Positions 8,408 to 18,547 are shown, counted from the stretch's first letter. The stretch: DNA of 64,000 nucleotides from an uncultured Muribaculaceae bacterium (GCA_958439725.1 CAUBWJ010000009.1:1-64000), one strand, 5' to 3'. The notes: generated by a model from the letters alone, not told the origin. A program made the numbers and translations.

Positions 8408-9862
8408 ATGAAGCCCGTGATAATTCACCTCAACGACAAACCGGTGTTTCGGCTCGTGGCCGACTCGGCTGCCGCTCTCGCCATACCCTGTTATGCCGTG
8501 GGAGGATACGTGCGCGACCTTTTTCTTGACCGTCCCTCCAAGGATATAGATTTCGTCTCGGTAGGAAACGGCAGCGGCATAGCAATCGCCGAAGAGACGG
8601 CCCGCAGGCTGGGAAAGAGGACAAAAGTAGCGGTATTCCGCACCTATGGCACCGCCCAGGTGAAGCATGGCAATCTCGAGCTTGAATTCGTGGCCGCTCG
8701 CCGCGAGTCATACCACCCCGAATCGCGTAACCCCGAGGTAGAGGAAGGAACCCTTGATGACGACCTGTCCCGTCGCGACTTCACCATCAATGCGATGGCC
8801 ATATCTCTTTGTCCCGGCCATGAAGGCGAACTCATAGACCGTTTCGATGGTCTTGAGGATCTGCAACGTAAAATCATCCGCACGCCCCTCGATCCCGACA
8901 TAACATTCTCCGACGACCCTCTGCGCATGATGCGCGCCATACGGTTCGCCACCCAGCTCGATTTCCAAATCTACCCGGATACTTTCGAGGCCATAAAGCG
9001 CAATGCCGCGCGAATCGACATAATCACACGTGAGCGCATCCTCACCGAGCTCAACAAAATTATGCTCTCCCCGCGCCCGTCAATCGGCTGGAGGTTGCTT
9101 CAGCAGGCAGGGCTGCTTGTCCATATCCTTCCCGAACTCGAGGCAATGAAAGGAGTGGAGATAGTGAAAGGCCGCGGACACAAAGACAATTTCGACCACA
9201 CCCTTCAGGTTCTCGACAACGTGGCTGCAGCCTCATCCGACAATCTCTGGCTCCGTTGGGCCGCGCTGCTCCACGATATCGCAAAGCCCGTTACCAAACA
9301 CTGGGACGAAAAAGCCGGATGGACCTTCCATAACCACAATTTCATCGGAGCCAAGATGGTACCGCGCATTTTCAAGTCGCTCCGCATGCCCCTTGGCGAA
9401 CCCATGAAATACGTAGCCAAACTCGTGGAGCTCCACATGCGTCCTATAGCGCTGGTGGAAGACACCGTGACCGACTCGGCCGTGCGGCGCCTTATTACCG
9501 ATGCTGGCAACGACATTGACGACCTCATGACCCTTTGCCGGGCCGACATCACTTCGCGTAACCAGCGGAAAGTGGAAACCCACCTCCGCAATTTCAGCAA
9601 TGTTCTGGAAAAGATGGAAGCGGTCAATGAGCGCGACCATCTTCGCAACTTCCAGCCCCCGGTGGGAGGCGCCGAGATTATGCAGACCTTCGCCCTTCCC
9701 CCCTGCGAGACCGTGGGCCGCATAAAAAGCGCCATAAAGGAAGCGGTTCTTGAAGGCGTCATTCCCAACGAGCACGACGCAGCTTACGCCTACATGCTTT
9801 CTTACGCCGCATCACTCGGCATATTCCTCCCGGCTAAGGGTGCCGCTCCTGAAGATGAATAA
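8408..9862 (+). CDS. CCA tRNA nucleotidyltransferase / poly(A) polymerase family with HD domain
   Basis: 484 residues from the ATG at 8408, chosen because it gives a standard N-terminus and does not overlap the M24 gene. The nucleotidyltransferase head has GGYVRD at residues 32-37, the following KDIDF metal motif and RRDFTINAMA; the C-terminal half carries an HD domain with His289-Asp290 (LLHDIAKP). Class II enzymes of this form add or repair the CCA end of tRNAs; the HD domain adds phosphohydrolase activity in characterised members. Some relatives are poly(A) polymerases, but CCA addition is the likelier role here. Confidence 0.85.
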   Translation: MKPVIIHLNDKPVFRLVADSAAALAIPCYAVGGYVRDLFLDRPSKDIDFVSVGNGSGIAIAEETARRLGKRTKVAVFRTYGTAQVKHGNLELEFVAARRESYHPESRNPEVEEGTLDDDLSRRDFTINAMAISLCPGHEGELIDRFDGLEDLQRKIIRTPLDPDITFSDDPLRMMRAIRFATQLDFQIYPDTFEAIKRNAARIDIITRERILTELNKIMLSPRPSIGWRLLQQAGLLVHILPELEAMKGVEIVKGRGHKDNFDHTLQVLDNVAAASSDNLWLRWAALLHDIAKPVTKHWDEKAGWTFHNHNFIGAKMVPRIFKSLRMPLGEPMKYVAKLVELHMRPIALVEDTVTDSAVRRLITDAGNDIDDLMTLCRADITSRNQRKVETHLRNFSNVLEKMEAVNERDHLRNFQPPVGGAEIMQTFALPPCETVGRIKSAIKEAVLEGVIPNEHDAAYAYMLSYAASLGIFLPAKGAAPEDE

Positions 9863-9894
9863 TTTGCACCTATGGCGTAATTTGCTTAATTTTG
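9863..9894 (+). promoter_or_regulatory. Consensus Bacteroidota promoter
   Basis: TTTG at 9863-9866, a 20-nt spacer and TAATTTTG at 9887-9894 match the -33/-7 consensus fully. It starts right after the CCA-gene stop and drives the gene at 9919. Confidence 0.8.
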
Positions 9895-9918
9895 TCTCAC
9901 AGCTTGTAACTCACAGGA

Positions 9919-11331
9919 ATGAAACTCAGAAACATTATATTTGCCATATTTTCGGCTGCCTTTTGCCTTCAGGCCTCGGCAATCACTCTTGAAGAAGCCA
10001 AGGAAGCCTATTCGCGCGGCGATTATGCCGAAGCGGCCCCCGTTCTTAAGGAAGCTGCCGTCAAGGAGCCCCGCAACTCCCGTCTTAATCTCATGGCCGG
10101 AGTGGCTCTGATGCGCAGTGCGCAGCCTCGCGAAGCGGAAGCTTTCCTCCGCAAGGCCGGTGCTGACGGGCGCCCCTACCTCGCCGAACTCGCTTTCAAT
10201 GAATACCGCTTCCAGGACTGCCTTGATATTCTCGACGAACACCGCGAGCAGGCATCCAAATCGCGGCGCGGGAAAAAACGCAACGCTGAGCCGGAACCCG
10301 AGGATCCGCAGTCGGCCGCGCTCCGCGAGAAAGCCGAAATGGGCCTCTCGATGCTCGACCGCGTGGAAAAAATCGCCATAATCGATTCAATCGACGTTGA
10401 TGCCGACGAGTTCTTCCGTGTCTATCGGCTTGCTCCCGCTGCCGGCCGCATTCTCCCGGTCTCTTCCCTGCCGCCCGACTTCAAAAGCGACGACAATACC
10501 ACAGTCTATGCTACCGAGAATTCCGACCATCTGATCTGGGCACGTCCCGACAAGGACGAGAACTACCGCCTGATGGAAAGCTCTCTTCTCGCCGACGGCA
10601 CCTGGGAGACTCCTGTTCCCCTGGGCGACAATCTTGCCATGGGAGGTGATTCAAACTATCCCTTCCTGATGAGCGACGGAATGACCCTTTATTATGCTTC
10701 CGACGGTGAGGGCTCGTTGGGCGGTCTCGATATTTTCATCTCACGCCGCGACGGCACCTCTTTTCTTCAGCCCACAAACCTCGGATTCCCCTACAACTCA
10801 CCCGCCAACGACTACCTTCTGGCCATTGACGAAGTGACAGGAGCCGGATGGTGGGCTACCGACCGTAATGCAATCCCCGGAAAAGTAACCATATATGTTT
10901 TCGTTCCCCAGGAGCTCAGAATCAATTATCCGGTGGACGACCCCGAACTTGCCGACCGTGCCCGCGTCACCTCCATTGCGGCAACTCAGCAAAAAGACAG
11001 GGACTATTCAGCAATTCGCAATGCGATTGCATCGATTGAAACCCGTCCGCAGAAGCCACGCACCTCATTCAACTTCGGACTTCCCGGCGGACGAGTGGCC
11101 CACACTTTCGCCGATTTCCATAATCCCGAGTCGCAGGCACTGATGAACCGCTATCTCACCGGATGCCGCGAACTCGCCGACACAAAGGCACGGCTTGCAC
11201 GCATGCGCGCAAGCTATGGCAAAGGCGACACCTCCCTCTCCGCTGACATTCTCGACACCGAGCGCGAGATTACCGATATCCGCGCCCGTCTGGCAGATAT
11301 CGCCAACCAGATAGCCAAAGCCGAGCAATAA
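9919..11331 (+). CDS. Periplasmic TPR and PD40 beta-propeller protein
   Basis: 470 residues. A signal peptide ends near residue 21 (LQASA). Residues about 22-110 form TPR-like helices (EEAKEAYSRGDYAEAAPVLKE), followed by a region of PD40/WD40-like strands (about 185-330, including DSNYPFLMSDGMTLYYASDG, the TolB/PD40 signature) and a C-terminal coiled coil (about 410-470). Related Bacteroidota proteins often continue into an OmpA domain that is absent here. Likely a periplasmic or outer-membrane-associated scaffold; function unknown. It has its own promoter and lies 52 nt upstream of floA. Confidence 0.7.
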   Translation: MKLRNIIFAIFSAAFCLQASAITLEEAKEAYSRGDYAEAAPVLKEAAVKEPRNSRLNLMAGVALMRSAQPREAEAFLRKAGADGRPYLAELAFNEYRFQDCLDILDEHREQASKSRRGKKRNAEPEPEDPQSAALREKAEMGLSMLDRVEKIAIIDSIDVDADEFFRVYRLAPAAGRILPVSSLPPDFKSDDNTTVYATENSDHLIWARPDKDENYRLMESSLLADGTWETPVPLGDNLAMGGDSNYPFLMSDGMTLYYASDGEGSLGGLDIFISRRDGTSFLQPTNLGFPYNSPANDYLLAIDEVTGAGWWATDRNAIPGKVTIYVFVPQELRINYPVDDPELADRARVTSIAATQQKDRDYSAIRNAIASIETRPQKPRTSFNFGLPGGRVAHTFADFHNPESQALMNRYLTGCRELADTKARLARMRASYGKGDTSLSADILDTEREITDIRARLADIANQIAKAEQ

Positions 11332-11383
11332 TCCGGCGTCTCTCCAACGATTCAATTCAACAATCAATAAACCAATTCACCTT

Positions 11384-12364
11384 ATGGAATTAACCATCAT
11401 TATCCTCTGCGTGGTCGTAGTAATACTGCTGTGCGTGTTTTTCTACTACGTCCCGTTCTTCCTCTGGATTTCCGCAAGGGTCAGCGGTGTGCACGTGTCG
11501 ATGATGCAGCTGGTGCTCATGCGCATTCGTAAAGTACCCGTAGCGAAAATTGTACAGGCCATGATCGAGGCCCATAAAGCCGGTCTGTCCGACGTGACCC
11601 GCGACGACCTCGAGGCCCACTATCTGGCCGGAGGCGACTTTGAGAAAGTTGTCCATGCGCTTGTGTCGGCATCCAAAGCCAACATCGACCTCGGATTCAA
11701 AATGGCCACCGCCATCGACCTTGCAGGACGAGACGTATTCCAGGCCGTGCAGATGAGCGTGAATCCAAAGGTGATTGAGACTCCCCCCGTAACAGCCGTG
11801 GCCAAGGATGGCATCCAGCTCATTGCGATAGCCCGCGTAACGGTGCGTGCCAACATCCGTCAGCTCGTTGGTGGTGCCGGTGAAGACACCGTGCTTGCCC
11901 GCGTCGGCGAGGGCATTGTAAGCTCAATCGGCTCCAGCGAGAGCCACAAGCAGGTGCTCGAGAACCCCGACAGCATCTCTAAAGTGGTGCTCCGCAAAGG
12001 TCTCGATTCCGGAACGGCATTCGAGATTCTCTCCATTGATATCGCCGACATCGACATAGGCAAGAACATCGGCGCCGCCCTGCAGATCGATCAGTCTCAG
12101 GCCGACAAGAATATCGCCCAGGCCAAGGCCGAGGAACGCCGCGCCATGGCCATAGCCCTCGAGCAGGAAATGAAAGCCCGCGCTCAGGAGGCCCGTGCTA
12201 AGGTCATTGAGGCCGAGGCACAGCTCCCGCTCGCAATGGCCGAGGCATTCCGCTCCGGAAATCTCGGAATTATGGACTACTACAAAATGAAAAACGTACA
12301 GTCCGACACCGCCATGCGCGATGCCATAGCCAACCCGGCATCACCCGCCTCCTCACCCATCTGA
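11384..12364 (+). CDS. floA: Flotillin-like protein FloA
   Basis: 326 residues, normal for FloA (UPF0365). An N-terminal membrane hairpin (about 3-30) is followed by an SPFH-like domain (NPKVIETPPVTAVAKDGIQL) and an Ala/Glu-rich helical tail (AKAEERRAMAIALEQEMKARA) that mediates oligomerisation. Flotillins organise membrane microdomains and their protein cargo. It precedes cstA by 8 nt, so the two are cotranscribed. Confidence 0.92.
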   Translation: MELTIIILCVVVVILLCVFFYYVPFFLWISARVSGVHVSMMQLVLMRIRKVPVAKIVQAMIEAHKAGLSDVTRDDLEAHYLAGGDFEKVVHALVSASKANIDLGFKMATAIDLAGRDVFQAVQMSVNPKVIETPPVTAVAKDGIQLIAIARVTVRANIRQLVGGAGEDTVLARVGEGIVSSIGSSESHKQVLENPDSISKVVLRKGLDSGTAFEILSIDIADIDIGKNIGAALQIDQSQADKNIAQAKAEERRAMAIALEQEMKARAQEARAKVIEAEAQLPLAMAEAFRSGNLGIMDYYKMKNVQSDTAMRDAIANPASPASSPI

Positions 12365-12372
12365 TTCCGTCC

Positions 12373-13821
12373 ATGACCGCATTTCTAATCTCACTCGCTA
12401 TTCTCATAGGGGGCTATTTCCTCTATGGACTGCTGGTAGACCGCCTGCTGCGCACCGACGCCTCTCGGCCAATGCCTGCCATAACACGCCGCGACGATAT
12501 CGATTACCGTCCGCTCCCCACCTGGAGAGTGTTCCTTATCCAGTTTCTGAACATCGCGGGCCTCGGCCCCATTTTCGGCGCCATAATGGGCATAATGTTC
12601 GGCCCGGCCGCCTTCCTCTGGATAGCACTCGGAACAATCTTCGCCGGCGGAGTCCACGATTTCTGTGCCGGAGTGATAAGTCTGCGCGCCGACGGAGCTT
12701 CGCTTCCCGAAATCATCGGCACTCATCTCGGTCAGGGAGTGAAAATGGTCATACGTGTGTTCTCCGTGCTCCTCCTCGTTCTGGTCACCACCGTCTTCAT
12801 CGTCACCCCCGCCGGACTCCTCGCCACCCTTACACCCGAAAGCCTCAATTCCCAGTTCTGGGTACTCGCCATTCTTGCCTATTATGTGCTTGCCACGCTT
12901 CTCCCCATCGACAAGCTCATCGGCAATATCTATCCCGTGTTCGGCTTCGCCCTCCTCTTCATGGCCGTCGGCATCCTTGTGGTACTGATTGTGGGCGACG
13001 TGGAAATGCCGGTGACATTCCGTGATTCTTTCACCAGCCACAACCCCTCGGGCTACCCTGTTTTCCCCATGATGTTCGTGAGCATAGCGTGCGGCGCGAT
13101 TTCCGGTTTTCACGCCACGCAGTCGCCAATGATGGCACGTTGCATGGTCAATGAAAAGCTCGCCCGCCCCATTTTCTACGGCGCAATGGTCACCGAAGGT
13201 ATCGTCGCCCTCATCTGGGCCGCGGCTGCCGTGGCTTTCTGCGGAAGCTACGACGCCATTGCCGATTATCTCGCACAGCCCGGCCACACCACCGGCACCC
13301 TCGTACACGATGTGTCGTTCGGCTGGCTCGGAACGGTGGGCGGCGTTCTCGCGGTTCTCGGAGTGATCGCCGCGCCCATAAGCACCGGCGACACTGCACT
13401 CCGCAGCGCGCGTCTCACACTGGCCGACTGGTTCCGCTTCGACCAGAAACCCATCTGGAAACGCCTCGTCATGACTGCGCCTCTTCTTGCCATGGTGGTG
13501 CTTTTCATGTCAATCGATTTCAATATCCTCTGGAGATACTTCGCCTGGAGCAACCAGACACTGGCGGCTTTCACCCTCTGGGCCGTCGCCGTCTACCTTA
13601 TAAAATCCCGCTCCATTTACTGGATAGCTCTCCTCCCGGCCATGTTCATGACGGCCGTGTGCGTCACCTATCTCCTTTTCGCCCCGCGCCCCGAAGGGTT
13701 CGGTCTCGGCATTGCCGTGGCCACAGGCGCGGGCATAGCGGTTGCAGGCATTTGCGCCGCAATCTTCTTCCGCTTCAAAAGTGTATATAACCGTAAAATG
13801 ATGGAGTCCGTCAATGTTTGA
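12373..13821 (+). CDS. CstA-family carbon starvation transporter
   Basis: 482 residues, strongly hydrophobic, with about a dozen membrane segments. The CstA signatures IAGLGPIFGAIMG and FAGGVHDFCAG are near the N-terminus and ISGFHATQSPM near residue 240. It is about 200 residues shorter than E. coli CstA (701), lacking that protein's C-terminal extension, as in the short form of the family. Characterised members carry peptides or pyruvate into the cell; the substrate here is unknown. It overlaps the downstream PHP gene by 8 nt. Confidence 0.87.
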   Translation: MTAFLISLAILIGGYFLYGLLVDRLLRTDASRPMPAITRRDDIDYRPLPTWRVFLIQFLNIAGLGPIFGAIMGIMFGPAAFLWIALGTIFAGGVHDFCAGVISLRADGASLPEIIGTHLGQGVKMVIRVFSVLLLVLVTTVFIVTPAGLLATLTPESLNSQFWVLAILAYYVLATLLPIDKLIGNIYPVFGFALLFMAVGILVVLIVGDVEMPVTFRDSFTSHNPSGYPVFPMMFVSIACGAISGFHATQSPMMARCMVNEKLARPIFYGAMVTEGIVALIWAAAAVAFCGSYDAIADYLAQPGHTTGTLVHDVSFGWLGTVGGVLAVLGVIAAPISTGDTALRSARLTLADWFRFDQKPIWKRLVMTAPLLAMVVLFMSIDFNILWRYFAWSNQTLAAFTLWAVAVYLIKSRSIYWIALLPAMFMTAVCVTYLLFAPRPEGFGLGIAVATGAGIAVAGICAAIFFRFKSVYNRKMMESVNV

Positions 13822-14656
13822 CTTCAGTTCCATAACGCTTGGCGACAGCCGATATAACTTTCACAGCCACACCCAGTTCTGCGACGGCCGTGCCACCATG
13901 GCCGAATTTGCCGACGCAGCCTCAGAAGCAGGATTCCGCCACTGGGGATTCTCTCCCCACTCTCCCGTGCCCATAGACTCCCCCTGCAATATGGCCGAAG
14001 CCGATGTGCCCGTGTATCTTGCTGAGGTCACCCGCCTCAACAGCCTCTATGAATCCTCCGGCATAAGATTCTACGCTTCCATGGAAATCGACTACCTCGG
14101 TCCACACTGGGGTCCGGCTATCGACTATTTCCGCCAGCTTCCTCTCGACTACCGTATTGGCTCGGTCCACTTCATCCCCGCGCCAGATACCGGACAGCCG
14201 GTTGACATAGACGGCCATTATGACAGCTTCCGCCGTAAGATGCACGATTACTTCCACGACGACATACATTATGTGGTCGACACCTTCTTCGACCAGAGTC
14301 TGGCCATGATTGAGGCCGGAGGGTTCGACCTCATCGGCCATTTCGACAAAATCGGGCACAACGGGTCTCATTTCCATCCCGGTCTCGAAGACGAGCCATT
14401 CTACCGTCGCCGTCTCCTGGAACTTACCGACGCGATAATAGCCTCCGGCGTCACGGTTGAAATCAACACCAAGGCTCTTGCCGAACACAGCCGACTCTTC
14501 CCCTCTCCCTCTGTCTGGCCGATTCTGCTCAAGGCAGGCGTCCCTATCGTGGTGAATTCCGACGCTCATTACCCCGCTCTTATCAACGCCTCGCGCCCCG
14601 AGGCCCTCGCCATGCTTGAAAAAGCAGCCGCAGAAACTTCAATTTCAACACTCTGA
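13814..14656 (+). CDS. PHP-domain histidinol-phosphatase (HisK type)
   Basis: 280 residues. PHP metal-binding motifs are in order: HSHTQFCDG near residue 16, FSPHSP, MEIDYL, GSVHF, GHFDKIGH near residue 175 and NSDAHY near the C-terminus. This set matches HisK-type histidinol-phosphate phosphatase, which makes histidinol. No other histidine-biosynthesis gene is nearby, so another sugar- or amino-alcohol-phosphate could be the substrate. It lies 2 nt upstream of kdsB. Confidence 0.8.
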   Translation: MFDFSSITLGDSRYNFHSHTQFCDGRATMAEFADAASEAGFRHWGFSPHSPVPIDSPCNMAEADVPVYLAEVTRLNSLYESSGIRFYASMEIDYLGPHWGPAIDYFRQLPLDYRIGSVHFIPAPDTGQPVDIDGHYDSFRRKMHDYFHDDIHYVVDTFFDQSLAMIEAGGFDLIGHFDKIGHNGSHFHPGLEDEPFYRRRLLELTDAIIASGVTVEINTKALAEHSRLFPSPSVWPILLKAGVPIVVNSDAHYPALINASRPEALAMLEKAAAETSISTL

Positions 14657-14658
14657 CT

Positions 14659-15426
14659 ATGCAACCCAACACTTTTATAGGCATAATTCCCGCCCGCTAC
14701 GCTTCCACGCGATTCCCGGGCAAACCCCTTGCCGATATAGGCGGCATGACCATGATTGAGCGCGTCTACCGCCAGGCTTCCAAAGCCCTCGACCACGTGC
14801 TCGTGGCTACCGACGACGCCCGTATCTTCGACACCGTCAAGGCATTCGGCGGCAACGCGGTAATGACCTCTCCCGACCACCGCAGCGGAACCGACCGCTG
14901 CTTCGAAGCCTACACCCGAAGCGGCTCCGATGCTTCGGTAATAATAAACATCCAGGGCGACGAACCTTTCGTTGACCCCGCGCAGATTGAAGCGCTGAAA
15001 AGCTGCTTCGATACTCCCGATGTCCAGATAGCCACCCTCGTGCGCCGCTTCAATCCTGAGCGCGGCTTCGATGCACTGTTCAACCCCAATACACCCAAGG
15101 TCGTCATGGACTCTGCCATGAACGCCCTCTATTTCAGCCGTTCCATAATTCCTTACGTGCGCGGCGCAGAATGGAAGGAGTGGCTCCACAAAACCACATT
15201 CCACACCCATATCGGCATGTATGCCTATCGTGCCGACGTGCTTGCCGAAATCGTTAAGTTGCCCCAGTCATCGCTCGAGCTTGCCGAGTCGCTCGAACAG
15301 CTCCGCTGGCTCCAGGCCGGTTACAAAATCCGTGTCGGAGTCACCGACATTGAGACAATCGGCATCGATACCCCCGCCGATCTCGAGGCTGCCATTAAGC
15401 TTCTCAACTCAAACGGCCGCGAATGA
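14659..15426 (+). CDS. kdsB: 3-deoxy-manno-octulosonate cytidylyltransferase
   Basis: 255 residues, standard length. The nucleotide-binding N-terminus IIPARYASTRFPGKPLADIG, VATDDARI, GTDRCFEA and NIQGDEPFVDP are all present. It activates KDO with CTP to CMP-KDO for lipid A core synthesis, in the cytoplasm. Its stop overlaps the next start in ATGA. Confidence 0.95.
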   Translation: MQPNTFIGIIPARYASTRFPGKPLADIGGMTMIERVYRQASKALDHVLVATDDARIFDTVKAFGGNAVMTSPDHRSGTDRCFEAYTRSGSDASVIINIQGDEPFVDPAQIEALKSCFDTPDVQIATLVRRFNPERGFDALFNPNTPKVVMDSAMNALYFSRSIIPYVRGAEWKEWLHKTTFHTHIGMYAYRADVLAEIVKLPQSSLELAESLEQLRWLQAGYKIRVGVTDIETIGIDTPADLEAAIKLLNSNGRE

Positions 15427-16718
15427 GAATCACGCCCTGTCCTCCGGTAGGAGAGCTTACATTTCCCGAGATTCCCGAATTTCAGTCCTCGGTGCTTCCG
15501 TCCGGCGCGGAACTTCACGTCCTTCGCCGCGAAAGCGCCGACCTCTGCATGCTCACAATCGTAATGCCCGGAGGCGCTCCCGAAGCCGGATCCCCTGCCC
15601 TCTCCGCCCTCAGGTCTATACTGCTCCGAGAAGGCACCGCCGCCTATTCCGGAGAAAGAATAGCCGATATGCTTGACTACAACGGAGCGTGGCTCAAACA
15701 GTCCGACAACAGCCACTTCACCGTTGTGACCATCTACTGTCTCTCGTCCAGACTGGATGTTATCCTGCCTCTGCTCCGCGACATCGTATTCAACCCCACA
15801 TTTCCTGAGCCAGCATTTCTCACGCGCCGCGAAGCCCTCGCCAAATCAATAGAAATCTCGCATAAAGACGTTGATTTCCGCTCCAAATGCCTTTCCGACG
15901 CACTGATTATGGGAAGCGGTCATCCTATGGCCGTCACCGATACCGCTGAAACCATCCGCGCCATATCGCGCCAGGAGATTGTCGATTTCCACAACCGCAT
16001 CACCTCCCCGGCCCATATCAGGATTATTCTTGCCGGAGGTGTCACTCCGGAAGTAACCGCCAAGGTTGCCGATACATTCTCCCGTACATCCGATGCTCCT
16101 TCCGGCAGCGGTGAGCTGAACATAGTTCCTCTCTCTCCCGCGGCCCCCGGCTCATATCGCTCAGTGATTATTCCCGGAGCCACGCAAAGCGCCGTCAATA
16201 TCGTGCTCCCTGCGGTTCCACGCTCCCACCCCGACTATCTTCCCCTCCGTCTGGCCGTGAATGCCCTCGGAGGATATTTCGGAAGCCGCCTCATGACAAA
16301 CATACGCGAGGAAAAAGGACTCACCTACGGAATAGGCGCCTCTCTGCTCGGAATGCTCGACGGGGCATATATCCAGATCAGCGCCGATACTGACAATTCC
16401 AGCGTCGGCGCTCTCGTGGAAGAAGTGCGTCACGAAATGGCATCTCTGGCCGAAAACCCACCGCAGGGAGAAGAACTTGTCCGCTTTCGCCGCGCCATGG
16501 GTTCTAACCTTGCCGCGCTGCTCGAGACCCCATATTCCGTGGCCGACTATCTCGCAAGCATGCTCATAGGCGGAATGAAACCCGGCTACTTCCGCCGACA
16601 GGTCGAAATCCTGCGCAGCCTTACGCCTGACTCCATCGCGCTCATGGCCCGTAAATACCTGCGCCCCGAACTTCTCTCCACCGCAGTGGCCGGCGACAAT
16701 CTCCCGGCATCCGTATAA
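15423..16718 (+). CDS. M16-family protein lacking the zinc motif
   Basis: 431 residues with the two-domain M16 (pitrilysin) fold: the C-terminal half has GGYFGSRLMTNIREEKGLTYGIGAS, the arginine-tyrosine signature of the family. The first domain, where active members have HxxEH, instead reads ALSALRSILLREGTAAYSG, so no zinc site remains. Such degenerate chains act as the non-catalytic partner of an active M16 subunit or as a scaffold. No catalytic partner is encoded nearby. Translationally coupled to kdsB by a 4-nt overlap. No signal peptide is seen. Confidence 0.85.
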   Translation: MRITPCPPVGELTFPEIPEFQSSVLPSGAELHVLRRESADLCMLTIVMPGGAPEAGSPALSALRSILLREGTAAYSGERIADMLDYNGAWLKQSDNSHFTVVTIYCLSSRLDVILPLLRDIVFNPTFPEPAFLTRREALAKSIEISHKDVDFRSKCLSDALIMGSGHPMAVTDTAETIRAISRQEIVDFHNRITSPAHIRIILAGGVTPEVTAKVADTFSRTSDAPSGSGELNIVPLSPAAPGSYRSVIIPGATQSAVNIVLPAVPRSHPDYLPLRLAVNALGGYFGSRLMTNIREEKGLTYGIGASLLGMLDGAYIQISADTDNSSVGALVEEVRHEMASLAENPPQGEELVRFRRAMGSNLAALLETPYSVADYLASMLIGGMKPGYFRRQVEILRSLTPDSIALMARKYLRPELLSTAVAGDNLPASV

Positions 16719-16755
16719 TCCTTTATCAAAAAGCCATAAAAAATGACCTGCGGCA

Positions 16756-16787
16756 ATTGACAGAAAAGAAAATTATTACGAACTTTG
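16756..16787 (+). promoter_or_regulatory. Near-consensus promoter for pfp
   Basis: ATTG at 16756-16759, a 20-nt spacer and GAACTTTG at 16780-16787: each box is one base off the TTTG/TAnnTTTG consensus. The leader to the start codon would be about 70 nt. Confidence 0.5.
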
Positions 16788-16861
16788 CATAAAATAGCGC
16801 CATGATATTGGCACTAACCGTCAATCAGATTTATTTTACTAACTAATAAAGACTTATATTA

Positions 16862-18508
16862 ATGAAGAAAAGCGCATTGCAAATAGCCCGCGCCTCCTAC
16901 CAGCCCAAACTGCCCGTGACCCTCACCGGTTCCGTAAAGGCTGTTGAAGGCAAACCCACCCATTCCGTTGCCGACCAGGAGGAAATCAGCAAACTCTTCC
17001 CCCACACCTACGGTCTTCCCGAGCTCACCTTCGAGAAAAATCCCAACCCCGTTCCCGGCAAGCCCATCAATGTAGGCGTTATCCTCTCCGGCGGACAGGC
17101 TCCCGGCGGACACAATGTGATCTGCGGCCTCTTCGACGGCATCAAGAAAATCAACCGCGACAGCCGCCTCTACGGTTTCCTCATGGGCCCCGGCGGTCTC
17201 GTTGACCACAAATACATCGAACTCACTTCCGATATCATCGACGAATACCGCAACACCGGCGGTTTCGACATCATCGGTTCCGGACGTACCAAACTCGAAA
17301 AGAAAGAGCAGTTCGACAAAGGCCTTGAAATCCTCAAGCAGCTCGGCATCACCGCTCTCGTAATCATTGGCGGCGACGACTCCAACACCAATGCCGCTAT
17401 TCTCGCCGAATACTACAAGGGCATCGGCGCAGGCGTTCAGGTGCTCGGCTGCCCCAAGACCATCGACGGCGACCTCAAGAACGACGTTGTCGAGGCCTCC
17501 TTCGGCTTCGACACCGCCACCAAGGTTTACTCCGAGCTTATCGGCAACATTCAGCGCGACTGCTTCTCGGCCAAGAAATACTGGCACTTCATCAAGCTCA
17601 TGGGCCGCTCCGCTTCCCATATCGCTCTTGAATGCGCCCTCCAGACACAGCCCAACATCTGCATAATCTCCGAGGAGGTTGAGGCAAAGAACATGACCCT
17701 CAACGACGTGGTTGATTACGTGGCCGGCATCGTTGCCGCCCGTGCAGCCGATGGCAACAACTTCGGAACCGTGCTGATTCCTGAAGGTCTCATCGAGTTC
17801 ATCCCCGCTATGAAAAACCTCATAGCACAGCTCAACGACCTTCTCGCCAAGGCTACTGACTTCCACAAACTTTCTCCCGAAGACCAGCGCAAGTTCGTCC
17901 TTGAGAACCTCTCAAAGGAGAATGCCGAAGTTTACGCTTCACTTCCCCTTGGTGTAGCCCGTCAGCTCACCCTCGACCGCGACCCCCACGGAAACGTTCA
18001 GGTTTCGCTCATCGAGACCGAAAAGCTTCTCAGCGAGATGGTAGGACGTCGCCTCGAGGAAATGCGTGCCGCCGGTCAGTACAACGGCAAATTCTCTCCC
18101 CTCCACCACTTCTTCGGCTATGAAGGACGCTGCGCCGCTCCCTCAAACTTCGACGCCGACTATTGCTATGCACTCGGCTTCAACGCCGCTTGGCTCATCG
18201 ACGCCGGTGTAACCGGTTACATTTCCAGCCTCCGAAACCTCACCAAACCCTCAGTTCAGTGGCTTGCTGGCGGTGTGCCCATCTCCATGATGTTCAACAT
18301 GGAACGTCGTCACGGTGAAATGAAGCCCGTTATACAGAAAGCTCTCGTGCGTCTTGACGGCGCTCCCTTCCAGCGCTTCGCCGCCAAACGCGACTCTTGG
18401 GCCATCAACTCGGCATACGTTTATCCCGGTCCTATCCAGTACTGGGGTCCCGCCGATGTCTGCGACCAGTGCACCATGACCCTCAAATACGAGCACCTCG
18501 ACAAATAA
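16862..18508 (+). CDS. pfp: PPi-dependent 6-phosphofructokinase (long form)
   Basis: 548 residues, the long PPi-PFK subfamily. It has GVILSGGQAPGGHNVICG near residue 62, GGDDSNTNAA near 168 and PKTIDGDL near 197. The Asp after GGD and the Lys before TIDGD are the pair that mark pyrophosphate rather than ATP as phosphate donor. The enzyme reversibly phosphorylates fructose 6-phosphate in glycolysis. It has its own promoter and terminator. Confidence 0.93.
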   Translation: MKKSALQIARASYQPKLPVTLTGSVKAVEGKPTHSVADQEEISKLFPHTYGLPELTFEKNPNPVPGKPINVGVILSGGQAPGGHNVICGLFDGIKKINRDSRLYGFLMGPGGLVDHKYIELTSDIIDEYRNTGGFDIIGSGRTKLEKKEQFDKGLEILKQLGITALVIIGGDDSNTNAAILAEYYKGIGAGVQVLGCPKTIDGDLKNDVVEASFGFDTATKVYSELIGNIQRDCFSAKKYWHFIKLMGRSASHIALECALQTQPNICIISEEVEAKNMTLNDVVDYVAGIVAARAADGNNFGTVLIPEGLIEFIPAMKNLIAQLNDLLAKATDFHKLSPEDQRKFVLENLSKENAEVYASLPLGVARQLTLDRDPHGNVQVSLIETEKLLSEMVGRRLEEMRAAGQYNGKFSPLHHFFGYEGRCAAPSNFDADYCYALGFNAAWLIDAGVTGYISSLRNLTKPSVQWLAGGVPISMMFNMERRHGEMKPVIQKALVRLDGAPFQRFAAKRDSWAINSAYVYPGPIQYWGPADVCDQCTMTLKYEHLDK

Positions 18509-18547
18509 GTCGGGCATTAAGATATCACCCTAATCTCAGCTTGCAGG

